The notes: a model not told the origin generated them from the letters alone. A stretch of DNA of 53,783 nt from Actinomadura sp. HBU206391 (GCF_014323665.1 NZ_JABVEB010000028.1:1-53783), one strand, 5' to 3'; counted from the first letter of the stretch, positions 7,711 through 16,236 are shown. Translations and numbers: made by a program.

Positions 7711-9675
7711 ATGCAGCGAGCTGGGGTCGAGGTCCACGACGAGTCGGCGACGTCCGCCGCTCCGGATGCCGAGAAGAGTGAGCGGCGGCGATCGTGGCGG
7801 TCATGGCGGCCGGGGCTGACGACGCTGGGGCATCCGAGCGTGGTGGCGGTGCTGGTCTGGCTGGTCGCGGCCCCCTTGGCGGCCCTCGTGCCGTCGGTGC
7901 TGGACGTGAACCCGTTCACGCAGGCGGGCGCCGACGTGCCGCTCGTGCTCGGCGGGTTCGCCGTGGCGGCGATCGCCGGTCTGGCACTGTGGAAGCGGAG
8001 CCCGGTCGTGATCGGCGTGGCCGCCGGCCTGTTCGCGGCCTGGACCGTGCTGCTGCTGCGCACCGCCTGGCACGGCACGCCCTTCCCGGCCGAGGGGCTG
8101 TACGGGGACACCGGCCGGCTGGCGGCAATGGCCACCCGCTACACGGTCACCTCGGCCAGCACTGACGGCCTCGTCGAGGGCGTGGCCTCGGAGTATCCGC
8201 CGCTGTACCCGTGGCTGATCGGCAAGACGGCCGTGCTGCTGGACATCGAGGCCTGGCGGCTGCTCGCGCCGGCCGCGATCCTCGTGGTGTCGGCGTCGAT
8301 CGTGGTCGGCTTCGCGCTGTGGTCGCGGCTGACCTCGCCGGGAGCGGCACTGGCGATCACCGCGCTCGGCCTGGCGGTCTTCGGCAAGCCGGTCAAAGCG
8401 TACGAGGTCATCGCGCTGGCGATCATCATCCCGCTGCTGCTGTTGACGGCGGGATCGCCGGACAGAGGGCGGCTGCACTGGCTGCCGGCCGGTCTGATCG
8501 GCGGGCTGATGGCGCTGACCTACTACGCCTACCTGGCGTTCGCGGTGCTGGGCGTGCTGACGCTGGTGTGGCTGACCTGGCGGGCGGAGTCCGACCGCAG
8601 GGCGTACGTCCTCTACCTCGGCCGCATCGTCGCCGTCATGCTGGTCGTGACGTCGTGGTACCTGATCCCGTACGTCTGGGCGATGTTGCACGGCGGCCAG
8701 CAGGTCGCCGACATGTTCCAGTCGAGCCTGATCTCCATGAACCCCCTGCTCTTCCTGGAGATGACCCCGCTGGGCATCGCCCAGCTGGTCGGGCTGGCGG
8801 GCCTGCTGTGGCTGCGCCGTTCGGTGTGGTGGGCGCCCCCGCTGCTCGCGGTCGTCCTGGGAACGTACGCCTACTACCTGATCAGCCTCGCGCGCTACGT
8901 GGCGACCTCGCACACGGGCCTGTTCTACTACGCGTTCCCGGTGATCTCGGCCGCTCTCCTCGCGGCGGCGGTGCTCACGGTCCTCCATGTGGTTCCGGCG
9001 CTCGTACGGCATTTCTCCGCGCCGTCCCCGGCCGGCACCGGCGTCGCCGTCATGTCCATCGTGCTGGTCTTCGCCGGATACACCTACTGGCACACCAACA
9101 TGCCGAGCGTCCTCTGGTACTCCACGCCCACGGGCGGGGGCAGGCCCGACTTCGGCGCGGGCGCGAAGTCCAACCGCGATGCCGCCTACGCCCACAACCA
9201 GGCGTTCCCGGGCGGCTCCCGGCCCCGGTTCGCCGGCGCCGCGGCCCGGGCCGAGAACCGGCCGTGGTTCCCGGTCGAGCCGATCCAGCGGGCGGTGGAG
9301 TCGACGCTGGGCCCGGGAGCGCGCCCGAGCACGCTGTCCTACGACGAGCAGTTGTTCGCGTTCCTGCCGTGGCGCGGCTACATGGGGGTCGAGCGCATCG
9401 CCTCGTACGGCCCGGTCCGCTGGGACGACAGGTACGCCGAGGTCACCAGACTCTCCAAGATCACCGACCCGGCCGCCTTCGCGCAGGCCTCGGCGAACAC
9501 GAAGTTCGGGCCGATCGACGTCTTCGTCCTGCACCGGGAGAAGACCGGCCTGGTCTGGCGGGCGCGGCAGGTTCCGACAATGCCGACCTTCCAAGCGCAG
9601 CAGTTCGACCCCAGGACCTTCGTCGTCGTGGACGGTCTGCCGGCGGACACCGTGGTGGCCGTCCGCCGGCCCTGA
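7711..9675 (+). CDS. AftA-like integral membrane GT-C glycosyltransferase (arabinofuranosyltransferase-type)
   Basis: 654 residues with a short charged N-terminus, about 11-13 hydrophobic membrane segments between residues 40 and 460, and a ~190-residue extracytoplasmic C-terminal domain. GT-C features: an acidic residue in the first large loop (GLYGDTGR, D133) and EYPPLYPWLIG (E161), matching the pattern of the arabinofuranosyltransferase AftA family, which uses decaprenyl-phospho-arabinose outside the membrane. The ATG at 7711 has GAGG eight bases upstream. It stands alone on the plus strand, divergent to the macro gene and convergent with the GH13 gene. The donor is inferred from family resemblance; a generic polyprenyl-phosphate-sugar GT-C enzyme is the alternative. 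Confidence 0.65.
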   Translation: MQRAGVEVHDESATSAAPDAEKSERRRSWRSWRPGLTTLGHPSVVAVLVWLVAAPLAALVPSVLDVNPFTQAGADVPLVLGGFAVAAIAGLALWKRSPVVIGVAAGLFAAWTVLLLRTAWHGTPFPAEGLYGDTGRLAAMATRYTVTSASTDGLVEGVASEYPPLYPWLIGKTAVLLDIEAWRLLAPAAILVVSASIVVGFALWSRLTSPGAALAITALGLAVFGKPVKAYEVIALAIIIPLLLLTAGSPDRGRLHWLPAGLIGGLMALTYYAYLAFAVLGVLTLVWLTWRAESDRRAYVLYLGRIVAVMLVVTSWYLIPYVWAMLHGGQQVADMFQSSLISMNPLLFLEMTPLGIAQLVGLAGLLWLRRSVWWAPPLLAVVLGTYAYYLISLARYVATSHTGLFYYAFPVISAALLAAAVLTVLHVVPALVRHFSAPSPAGTGVAVMSIVLVFAGYTYWHTNMPSVLWYSTPTGGGRPDFGAGAKSNRDAAYAHNQAFPGGSRPRFAGAAARAENRPWFPVEPIQRAVESTLGPGARPSTLSYDEQLFAFLPWRGYMGVERIASYGPVRWDDRYAEVTRLSKITDPAAFAQASANTKFGPIDVFVLHREKTGLVWRARQVPTMPTFQAQQFDPRTFVVVDGLPADTVVAVRRP

Positions 9676-9679
9676 GTCT

Positions 9680-9774
9680 CAGCCGAGGGGTCTCAGCCGA
9701 GTGGTGCCAGCCGAGGGGTCTCAGCCGAGTGGTGCCAGCCGAGTGGTGTCAGTCGATTGGCGTCAGCCGAGGGC
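9680..9774. repeat. 14-bp tandem repeat, about seven copies, in the convergent intergenic region
   Basis: Units start at 9680, 9694, 9708, 9722, 9736 and 9750, with a partial seventh at 9764. Two alternating variants are visible, CAGCCGAGGGGTCT and CAGCCGAGTGGTGC. The array begins five bases after the AftA-like stop and runs through the last codons of the opposing GH13 gene (stop at 9763), so it contributes to that protein's extreme C-terminus. Confidence 0.9.
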
Positions 9775-11439
9775 CGAGTGATCTCCGACTCGGAGCCATC
9801 GGCACTCGTAGCCGCCCAGGTTGAGTGCCGCGCGGCCGTCGGCCGACACCGGGGTCGTCCCGTCCACCAGCAGGTCGGTGAGCACATGGGAATCGTCAAG
9901 GCCGGCCGTTTCGACTTCGACCTTGACCGGGTCGGCAGTGAGGTTGTGCACCGCGATAACCGCGGCGTCGCCGGCCGTGGTGCGATGCGCCAGCACCGCG
10001 TCCGTTCCGGTGTCGAGTACGGTGCACTCGCCCCAGGCCAGCTCGGGGTTCTCGCGGTAGCGGCGCACGAGCAGGCTGATCCAGGACAGCAGCGAGTCCG
10101 GGTCGCCGAGCTGCGCGCCGACGTTCACCCGGTCGGGCCCGTAGTCGCCCTCGACCACCGGGCCGGGGAACCGATCGGGATCGGCGGCGGAGAATCCGGC
10201 GCCGTCGCCGGACCTCCACTGCATCGGCGTTCGCACCGCCATCCGGCCCGGGATGTCCAGGTTCTCGCCCATGCCGATCTCCTCGCCGTAGAACAGCACG
10301 GGAGTGCCCGGCAGTGAGAACAGCAGGCTGTAGACCATCCTGATCCGGTCCTGGTCGCCGTCGAGCATCGGCGGCAGCCTGCGGCGCAGACCGCGCCCGT
10401 ACAACTGCATGTCCTCGTCGGGGCCGAAGGCGTCGAACACCTCCTGCCGCTCGCCGTCGCTGAGCTTGTCGAGGGTCAGCTCGTCGTGGTTGCGGACGAA
10501 GGTGGCCCAGTGCCCGTCCTTGGGCGGGGCTGGCCGCTCGCGGATGGCCGCCGCGAGCGGCCGGGCGTCGCCGCGGGCGAGCGCGAGGTACATCTTCTGC
10601 ATGCCGATGAAGTCGAAGCACATCGTCAGTTCGGGACCGTCGCCGTCACCGAAGAAGCGCATCGTCTCGTCGTAGCTCAGGTTCACCTCGCCGAGCAGCA
10701 CGGACGAGCCGCTGCGCCGGGACTGGAAGGCGCGCAGGTCGGCGAGGTACTCGTGCGGGTCGGGCAGCTTCAGCTCGTCGGCCTGGCCGGCGGTCTCGAG
10801 CAGGAACGGCACCGCGTCGACCCGGAAGCCCGACAACCCGAGCTCCATCCAGAAGCCCACGATCCGGGCGATCTCATCGCGGACCGCCGGGTTGGTGATG
10901 TCGAGGTCGGGCTGCTGCTTGTAGAAGCGGTGCAGGTAGTACTGCTCGGTCTTCTCGTCGTACTCCCACAGGCTCTTCTCCTTGTCGGGGAAGGTGATGC
11001 CCTGCGGTCCGTCGGCCGGCGGCTCGTCGGCCCACACATACCAGTCACGGTACGGAGAGTCGAGGCTCTCGCGTGCGCTCTGGAACCAGGGGTGCTGATC
11101 CGAGGTGTGGTTGACGACCAGGTCGGCGATGACCCGGATGCCCCGGTCGCGCGCCGTGCGGACGAACTCCACGAAGTCGCCCAACGTGCCGAGGCGCTCA
11201 TCGACGCCGTAGAAGTCGGTGATGTCGTACCCGTCGTCGTTCTCCTGAGTCGGGTAGAAGGGCATCAGCCAGATGCAGGTGACACCGAGCCGGTCGAGAT
11301 AGTCGATCCGCTCGGTGAGGCCGCGGAAGTCTCCGATCCCGTCGCCGTTGCCGTCCTGGAACGTCTCGACGTCCAGGCAGTAGATGACCGCGTTCTTCCA
11401 CCACAGGTCCGCTGTGCGGGCCGGCATGCTGGGGGGCAC
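9763..11439 (-). CDS. GH13 alpha-amylase-family enzyme, trehalose-synthase-like
   Basis: 558 residues, cytoplasmic, with a complete GH13 (beta/alpha)8 barrel. Visible motifs: the N-terminal WWKNAVIYCLDVETFQDGNG, region I DLVVNHTSDQHPWFQ, region II GFRVDAVPF with nucleophile D208, region III LLGEVNLSYDE with acid/base E251, and region IV FVRNHDE with D319. A C-terminal beta domain follows from about residue 460. The region I wording and overall length resemble trehalose synthase (maltose to trehalose isomerase) and related alpha-glucosidases; the exact reaction cannot be fixed. GTG at 11439 with AGGGAG six bases upstream is preferred over the ATG at 11427. The last residues are encoded by the 14-bp repeat. 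It is not obviously linked to its neighbours. Confidence 0.9.
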   Translation of the reverse strand: MPPSMPARTADLWWKNAVIYCLDVETFQDGNGDGIGDFRGLTERIDYLDRLGVTCIWLMPFYPTQENDDGYDITDFYGVDERLGTLGDFVEFVRTARDRGIRVIADLVVNHTSDQHPWFQSARESLDSPYRDWYVWADEPPADGPQGITFPDKEKSLWEYDEKTEQYYLHRFYKQQPDLDITNPAVRDEIARIVGFWMELGLSGFRVDAVPFLLETAGQADELKLPDPHEYLADLRAFQSRRSGSSVLLGEVNLSYDETMRFFGDGDGPELTMCFDFIGMQKMYLALARGDARPLAAAIRERPAPPKDGHWATFVRNHDELTLDKLSDGERQEVFDAFGPDEDMQLYGRGLRRRLPPMLDGDQDRIRMVYSLLFSLPGTPVLFYGEEIGMGENLDIPGRMAVRTPMQWRSGDGAGFSAADPDRFPGPVVEGDYGPDRVNVGAQLGDPDSLLSWISLLVRRYRENPELAWGECTVLDTGTDAVLAHRTTAGDAAVIAVHNLTADPVKVEVETAGLDDSHVLTDLLVDGTTPVSADGRAALNLGGYECRWLRVGDHSALG

Positions 11440-11550
11440 TGTTGACTCCCTGACCTCGGAGGTTTCGTCTGCATCGCGTCCGCACTTCTTGTGCCCTGGT
11501 CAGCGACACGAAACATTCGTGAGGTGAGGCGGCCGCCGCCTGCGCCTGTG

Positions 11551-11760
11551 CCTGGAAATGCAAAAGCCCCGACCGTGGTCGGGGATGTGCTGGCACAGGA
11601 GCGCAAACTGACAGCCATCAGCGGAATCGGCCCGGTTCGGGTGGCGGAGATCGAAGCGGCTCTCACAGCAGCAGGGTTCGACTTGGGCCACGATCACCGA
11701 TGCTGTGATCGCAGACCTCGCGGGCGCACCGGCGGTCAGCGGGAAGCGCCATCGACGTGA
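11551..11760 (+). pseudogene. Remnant of a protein with an RNA-polymerase-alpha-CTD-like helix-hairpin-helix
   Basis: The frame reads VVGDVLAQERKLTAISGIGP followed by VRVAEIEAALTAAGFDL and about 20 low-quality residues to a TGA at 11758-11760. The first 40 residues match the helix-hairpin-helix pair of the RNAP alpha C-terminal domain and of small actinomycete proteins that borrow it. The usual N-terminal part is absent; upstream sequence in this frame is proline/arginine-rich and not convincing, and the tail looks out of frame. The nearest ATG upstream is 11491, without a ribosome binding site. A decayed gene end is more likely than a functional 89-residue protein. Confidence 0.45.
11562..11584 (-). 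terminator. Terminator-like hairpin with T-run (minus strand)
   Basis: Bases 11567-11584 form a perfect inverted repeat, CCCCGACC and GGTCGGGG with a two-base centre. On the minus strand it is followed by CTTTTG, the layout of an intrinsic terminator. It would stop leftward transcription before the GH13 gene, but no intact leftward gene lies just upstream. It overlaps the helix-hairpin-helix remnant. Confidence 0.5.
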
Positions 11761-12151
11761 ACTGTCGAAAGGCGGAGGGCCGCGGGTTCTTGTCGCGCTA
11801 ACAGTAATGGGGTCGGCGGAATCATCGGTCCCCGGCCTGCTGTGGGGCGGGCTCAGCCACGCAGCCGGCGTCCGCACTCACGTCGAGGTGCGATGGCATA
11901 TGACGTGTGCGGCCGAATGCATGGCGTATGGTCCTAATCAATCCTCGATTGAAAGCTTTGACTTACGTGCGCGGATTACGCATCTATGGTTTGGTGTATG
12001 AGGTCTCGTGGACCGATAGCACAGGACCATTGGCGCAGATCTGGGCACCGGCAGGTTGGTGGCCGCGGGGTGGTCTGGCCGGATGAGGACAAATGGCGGG
12101 TCGACGGGGTAGCGGGACGTCTCATCTCCCAAAGGATATGAGGAGGGTGCT

Positions 12152-13186
12152 GTGGTGGTTCGACGTCGGGGCTGGTTGGTCGCGGGTGGAGTGTTCCTGG
12201 CCGGGGTTGTGACGGCGTCCGTGGCCTGGTTCTGGCCGGAACCGAAGCCGGTGGCGCTCGTCCGCGACTATTTCGAGGCGATCGGTGAGCGCAAGGTGGA
12301 GGAGGCGCTCAGGGTGGCGGGGGTCCAGCGTCCCCGGGGTGAGCGGGGACGGTTCCTGGTGCCAGAGGCGATAGACGGTGGCTTGGAGATCGCGAAGATC
12401 ACCGTGGAGTCCGAGGACAGCGAATACGCCGATATGACGGTCGTTGTGGAGTCCCGGGACGGGGTTCCGTTCCCGCGCAGGGTGAGGGTGCTCAAGGAGA
12501 AGGACGGCCTGCGGCTCGCAGATCCGTTTGCGGTTGTGGTGTTCGAAAAGACCGCTCTGCGGTACGCCGAAGTCGGTGGGGTGCGGATTCCCTTCGTCGC
12601 CGAGGACGAGAACGGGGACGGGTACGAGGACAATAGCGTCACTTACGATCTCTTTCCTGGGGATTACCGGTTTTACGCGGGACGCTCGGACATTGTGCGC
12701 ACCCGGGTAGAGCAGAGCTGGTTGTGGGGCGGGGCGAGGGTGGAACCTCAATTCACTATAACGCCGGTCGGGCAGCAGGCCGTGGCAAGGGCGTACAAAT
12801 CGTTCATTGACCAGTGTGTGAGGAAGGGCGGGGTTCGCCCGCAGGGGTGCCCCTTCGGCAGGGATATTTCGAGTTCTTTCACTTGGCGAAGCTACCCCTT
12901 TCCTGAATTTCGGCAAACGTCGTGGAGGGTACTGAAATATCCGACAGTGGTCGCCGCTCCGGGCACTGAAGCGCTGGAGCTCAACGAGCGGGAACCCGGC
13001 ATCGTCGAATTGACGGGAGTCGGCAAAGTCAATTCGGCGAAGCCCTCCAGGCGTTTCAGCGCCCAGTGTGAGATCAACACGGGGGATGTCGAGGTCGTGG
13101 TGGGCATGGACCAACGGATTTCGATCAGGGACACGTCGGGTTACCCGTTGAACACCTGCCGGAAAGCCCCGGCTCCAGTGCGCTGA
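12152..13186 (+). CDS. Membrane-anchored or exported protein of unknown function
   Basis: 344 residues. Residues 6-26 are a single hydrophobic segment (LVAGGVFLAGVVTASVAWFW) after three arginines, so the protein is an uncleaved signal anchor or is secreted. Residues 32-125 (ALVRDYFEAIGERKVEEALR and the beta-rich part after it) resemble the NTF2/DUF4878 type of small exported domains; the rest is beta-rich with a few cysteines near the C-terminus (for example RFSAQCEIN and NTCRK) that could form disulfides outside the cell. AGGAGG lies five bases before the GTG at 12152, which sets the start. Third-position GC is visibly lower than in neighbouring genes, suggesting acquisition. I do not recognise a function. 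It converges on the SnoaL-like gene, with a large hairpin between them. Confidence 0.8.
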   Translation: MVVRRRGWLVAGGVFLAGVVTASVAWFWPEPKPVALVRDYFEAIGERKVEEALRVAGVQRPRGERGRFLVPEAIDGGLEIAKITVESEDSEYADMTVVVESRDGVPFPRRVRVLKEKDGLRLADPFAVVVFEKTALRYAEVGGVRIPFVAEDENGDGYEDNSVTYDLFPGDYRFYAGRSDIVRTRVEQSWLWGGARVEPQFTITPVGQQAVARAYKSFIDQCVRKGGVRPQGCPFGRDISSSFTWRSYPFPEFRQTSWRVLKYPTVVAAPGTEALELNEREPGIVELTGVGKVNSAKPSRRFSAQCEINTGDVEVVVGMDQRISIRDTSGYPLNTCRKAPAPVR

Positions 13187-13290
13187 GAACCTGAATGGGA
13201 CACGATCATCGTGGTGCGGGCGGGCGAGCGGACGGCGTGCCGCCGAAGCGATCGCAGTGGCCGATTGACTGGGCCTACCCGCGAATCCGT

Positions 13291-13354
13291 CGTTGAGTTG
13301 CGGCGTGTCGTCGGTGCGAGCCCTGCGACACCGACGACACGCCGCAACTCAACG
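13291..13354. terminator. Perfect 26-bp-arm inverted repeat between convergent genes
   Basis: The arms are 13291-13316 and 13329-13354, exactly complementary over 26 bases, with a 12-base loop. It sits between the stops at 13186 (plus) and 13409 (minus), the place for a bidirectional terminator. There is no T-run on either side, which is common for actinomycete terminators, but the arms are much longer than usual. Confidence 0.8.
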
Positions 13355-13408
13355 CGCGCCGTGGGCTTCAGTGGGGTGGGGGCGCTGTTAGCGGCGCTCC
13401 GAAGGGGC

Positions 13409-13852
13409 CTACGCGGAGGCGGCGTCGAGCTCCTTCAAGCCGAAGCCGAGTTGGCTGTACAGCTCCAACTGATCGAAGTACTCCCGGTGCGTCTTGATCT
13501 TGCCGTCCTCGACGAAGGTCGAGCATGTGGACCGGAGGGTGATGCGGCGGCCCGTTCCATCCAGCACACGCCCATCTGGCAGAAGGAAGGGTCCGGTATG
13601 TGTCCCGGTCATGGTCCATTCCGTCACCGCAGGGTTATCGCAGTCGCCGAGCTCGAACCACGGTGTCAGGTGAAGGTCTGGGAAGCCCTGGAATAAATGT
13701 CCGTAGAGCCAGGCGATCTGCTCATGTCCTTCTGCGACGCCTGACGGCGTCACATATACGGCGTCTGGACGGTAGCAGTCGAGCACTCCCTGCAGGTCGT
13801 GAGCATTGATCGCCTCGCCCAGCCGGTGTTTGAGGTCCCAGAAAGTAGACAT
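13409..13852 (-). CDS. SnoaL-like / NTF2-fold protein
   Basis: 147 residues, the size of a single SnoaL-like polyketide-cyclase/ester-cyclase domain. The cone-shaped alpha+beta barrel is recognisable from the N-terminal helix (LGEAINAHDLQGVLDCY), the strand RPDAVYVTPSGVAEGHEQI, FQGFPDLHLTPWFELGDC, EWTMTGTHTGPF and a C-terminal strand STFVEDGKIKTHREYFDQ. Many members act on small hydrophobic substrates but numerous ones are uncharacterised, so no reaction is assigned. ATG at 13852 has GAGGGG at good spacing. Codon 53 is a rare TTA leucine. It stands alone, with 262 bases of non-coding sequence between it and the oxidoreductase gene. Confidence 0.85.
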   Translation of the reverse strand: MSTFWDLKHRLGEAINAHDLQGVLDCYRPDAVYVTPSGVAEGHEQIAWLYGHLFQGFPDLHLTPWFELGDCDNPAVTEWTMTGTHTGPFLLPDGRVLDGTGRRITLRSTCSTFVEDGKIKTHREYFDQLELYSQLGFGLKELDAASA

Positions 13853-14114
13853 GGGATGCCCCTCGCTGATGTTGAGGGCCGCCGACGCTCTCGATGGATC
13901 GAGATGGCATTGCCCCAGCGCCTGGTGAGCGCCTGATCGAACTCAATCATCAAATTTTTATGTTATCCGGCGAAGGGTCAGCTGCTGATCACGGCCGCGT
14001 TTGCCGCACACCAAGGACATGTCACGGTTTCCCATCGGCTCCTGTCGTGCACGCCTTCTCTGGTCAAACGGAGGCCGACTCGCACACCACTCCGCGGAAC
14101 CCATCGGGGGTTGC

Positions 14115-15083
14115 TCAGTGGCCTCCCTGCTTGAGCTGCGGCAGCACCTTGTCGCCGAACGTGTCGATGAACGCCGTCTGTTCCTGACCGACGTGGTGCA
14201 GGTAGATGCCGTCGAAGCCGAGCTCGGCGTACTCGTGCAGCCGGGCGGCGTGCAGTCCCGGGTCGGCGGAGACTATGACCGACTCGGCGACGTGTTCGGG
14301 CGTGACGTGCTTGGACGCCTCGTCGAAATGGTCGGTCAGCTCCAAGTCCCAGCACACCGGTGGGGCGAAGACGTTGCTGCGCCACTGCTCGTGCGCGATC
14401 CGGGCGGCCTCGTCCTCGTTCTCGGCCCAGCTCAGATGGACCTGCAGATTGACCGGCCCGCGCCCGCCCGCGCCGTGGTAGACCTCGATGATCTGCTGTA
14501 GTACGTCGGTCGACTGGTTCACCGTGATGAGGCCGTCGGCCCATTGGGCGCACCGGCGGGCCGTCGAGACGCTCACGGCGGCTCCGATCAGCGGCGGCGG
14601 GGTCTCAGGCCGCGTCCACAGCCGCGCCCGGTCCACGGTGACCAGCCCGTCATGGCTGACCTCCTCACCGTCGAGCAGCGCGCGGATGACGTCGACGCAT
14701 TCGCGGAGCCTGGCGTTCCGCTCGTCCTTGCGCGGCCAGCGCCCGCCGGTGATGTGCTCGTTGCTGGCCTCGCCGGTGCCGAGCGCGGTCCAGAAACGGC
14801 CGGGGTACATCGCGCCGAGGGTGCCGATCGCCTGCGCGATGATGGCGGGGTGATAGCGCTGGCCGGGCGCGTTGACGACACCGAACGGCAGCTCGGTCGC
14901 CTGTAGCGCCGCACCGAGCCAGGACCAGGCGAAGCCGGACTGTCCTTGGCGTTCGCTCCACGGGGAGAAGTGGTCAGAGCACATGGCCGCCGCGAAACCC
15001 GCCTGCTCGGCCTGGATCACGGCGGCCAGGAGATCGCTGGGGTGCACCTGCTCGTGCGAGGCATGGATTCCGTAGACCGTCAT
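14115..15083 (-). CDS. Luciferase-like monooxygenase-family flavin oxidoreductase (TIGR03885-like)
   Basis: 322 residues with the (beta/alpha)8 luciferase-like fold: HASHEQVHPSDLLAAVIQAE, AAMCSDHFSPWSERQGQSGF, FGVVNAPGQRYHPAIIAQAI, MYPGRFWTALGTGEASNEHI, RLRECVDVIRALLDGE, and PPLIGAAVSVSTARRCAQWA. This matches the group of probable non-F420 flavin oxidoreductases (TIGR03885) more closely than classical F420-dependent enzymes, though cofactor choice cannot be proved by reading. I moved the start from an upstream in-frame codon to the ATG at 15083, which has GAGG seven bases upstream and begins the conserved MTVYGIHASHEQ. The substrate is unknown. Confidence 0.85.
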   Translation of the reverse strand: MTVYGIHASHEQVHPSDLLAAVIQAEQAGFAAAMCSDHFSPWSERQGQSGFAWSWLGAALQATELPFGVVNAPGQRYHPAIIAQAIGTLGAMYPGRFWTALGTGEASNEHITGGRWPRKDERNARLRECVDVIRALLDGEEVSHDGLVTVDRARLWTRPETPPPLIGAAVSVSTARRCAQWADGLITVNQSTDVLQQIIEVYHGAGGRGPVNLQVHLSWAENEDEAARIAHEQWRSNVFAPPVCWDLELTDHFDEASKHVTPEHVAESVIVSADPGLHAARLHEYAELGFDGIYLHHVGQEQTAFIDTFGDKVLPQLKQGGH

Positions 15084-15157
15084 GCGGCCGCCTCTACCCG
15101 ACAAATCGCCCGTGATGTCACACCACGCGGAACAATGCCGTTTGCCAGGCGGAGAAG

Positions 15158-15175
15158 GGGCGGGCGAGCCCGCCC
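15158..15175 (-). terminator. Hairpin downstream of the DUF397 gene
   Basis: GGGCGGGC at 15158-15165 and GCCCGCCC at 15168-15175 form a perfect inverted repeat centred on GA, starting eight bases after the DUF397 stop. It is GC-only with no T-run, as is usual for this kind of genome. Confidence 0.7.
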
Positions 15176-15182
15176 GCGCTGT

Positions 15183-15377
15183 TCAGAACTCCAGTTCGCC
15201 GAGCTTGATGGCGCTCAGCAGCCGGCCGAGATCGGTGGCCGAAACGGCAAGCATGCCGCCCTCCGGGTTCTTGCCGTCCCGAATCCCGACGGCCCCGACT
15301 AGCCTGGCCAGTTCAACACAGTCGGTGTTCTGGCTGCCGCCGCTGTGACTGGACTTACGCCACACGGGTGCACTCAT
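15183..15377 (-). CDS. DUF397 protein
   Basis: 64 residues, the normal DUF397 length. Family signatures: WRKSSHSGGSQNTDCVELA at the N-terminus, VGIRDGKNPEGG in the middle and AVSATDLGRLLSAIK near the end. DUF397 proteins in actinomycetes are encoded next to XRE/DUF5753 regulators, and the pair acts in development and specialised metabolism (AbaA/WhiJ-type loci) and has been described as toxin-antitoxin-like. Here its ATG overlaps the regulator's TGA (ATGA at 15374-15377), so translation is coupled. Downstream is a GC-rich hairpin. Function here is by family only. Confidence 0.93.
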   Translation of the reverse strand: MSAPVWRKSSHSGGSQNTDCVELARLVGAVGIRDGKNPEGGMLAVSATDLGRLLSAIKLGELEF

Positions 15378-16189
15378 GCCTTCGCCTCCATCTTTTTCAC
15401 GATCAAGGCCTGGGACGAGTCTACGGGGAGTGCCCAGGCCCCGATGCGATCATGCCGCAAGGTGAAGGCTCGCACCTCTCCGGGATCTGTGACCAGCCTG
15501 CCGCCGCCACATGCCTCTGTACAGGCCACATCACCGGTGTCCACAGTGAGGATTTTGAAGGCGCCCTCGAATCCGAAATGCCATCCCACGGTTCTGGGGA
15601 CGACTCGCAGGGTCACGTGGTGTCGTTCGCCGATCTCCAGGAGCCGGGCGAGCTGATCCCTCATCACGGCCGTACTCCCGACCTCGTGGTCGAGCACTCC
15701 CTCATCCAGCAGGACCCACACAGTGGGCGGATCGGGCTTTTCCAATGCGCGTTGTCGCGCCATGCGTGAGGTCAGTTCCCTGTCCAGGTCCTCGTTCCGC
15801 AATCCGGCGGCGGTGAAGGAGGCGCGGGCGTAGTCGGGTGTCTGGAGCAGGCCGGGGACGACGGCGAGTTCGTAGATCTTGAGCATGGTCGCCTTGGACT
15901 CGTACTCGAGGTGCTGCTTGAACCAGTCGGGGTCGTGGCCCGCCCTGGCGAACCTCAGCAGTCGGAGGAAGTGACCGCCGGTGTCCCAGTGGCGGTCGAG
16001 TATCCGGGCCTCCTGCTCGCTGATCCGGCGCCGGCCGGCCTCGCAGTTGGAGACGCTCCCTCTGGTACGCCCCATGATGCTCCCGAGCTGGGCCAGCGAG
16101 AGCCCGTGCTTTTCGCGGTAGAACCGCAGGTCGTGTGCGAGCCACGCCCATAGCGAGGAGTCCGGGTCTATCGAGTCGGCGGCGCTCAT
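15374..16189 (-). CDS. XRE-family regulator with DUF5753 domain (WhiJ/AbaA-like)
   Basis: 271 residues. Residues 15-70 are a helix-turn-helix (FYREKHGLSLAQLGSIMGRT then GSVSNCEAGRRRISEQEA); from about residue 95 the DUF5753 domain is seen (YELAVVPGLLQTPDYARASF, WVLLDEGVLDHEVGS, VTLRVVPRTVGWHFGFEGAF). The ATG at 16189 has GGAGGG seven bases upstream and starts the conserved region; an in-frame start 78 bases earlier would run through the promoter. The partner DUF397 gene overlaps its stop by four bases, and an RsbW-like ATPase gene diverges from it. These regulators usually control their own locus and respond to the DUF397 partner; the inverted repeat in the divergent promoter is a likely binding site. 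Confidence 0.93.
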   Translation of the reverse strand: MSAADSIDPDSSLWAWLAHDLRFYREKHGLSLAQLGSIMGRTRGSVSNCEAGRRRISEQEARILDRHWDTGGHFLRLLRFARAGHDPDWFKQHLEYESKATMLKIYELAVVPGLLQTPDYARASFTAAGLRNEDLDRELTSRMARQRALEKPDPPTVWVLLDEGVLDHEVGSTAVMRDQLARLLEIGERHHVTLRVVPRTVGWHFGFEGAFKILTVDTGDVACTEACGGGRLVTDPGEVRAFTLRHDRIGAWALPVDSSQALIVKKMEAKA

Positions 16190-16236
16190 CGCTGACCCTC
16201 CGCGTATCCAATGAATTCGGTGACATTCAAAGAGTA

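Larger units (their letters stand above)
11440..12151. other. Intergenic region of about 710 bases with a gene remnant and a hairpin
   Basis: Between the GH13 gene and the exported-protein gene. It holds the helix-hairpin-helix remnant and hairpin listed separately. From about 11890 to 12010 it becomes relatively AT-rich, with TTGACT at 11958-11963 as a possible -35 element for the rightward gene but no convincing -10 at standard spacing. I see nothing else coding. Confidence 0.6.

Noticed and set aside
9680..9774. CRISPR-like array
   Set aside because: Units are directly adjacent with no spacers, so it is a simple tandem repeat. The same holds for 7006-7053, 34070-34165 and 45866-45970.
11585..11700. 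tRNA-like bases (TTCGATCTCC-type) on the minus strand next to the T-run terminator
   Set aside because: No cloverleaf could be built; the sequence is the antisense of the helix-hairpin-helix remnant.
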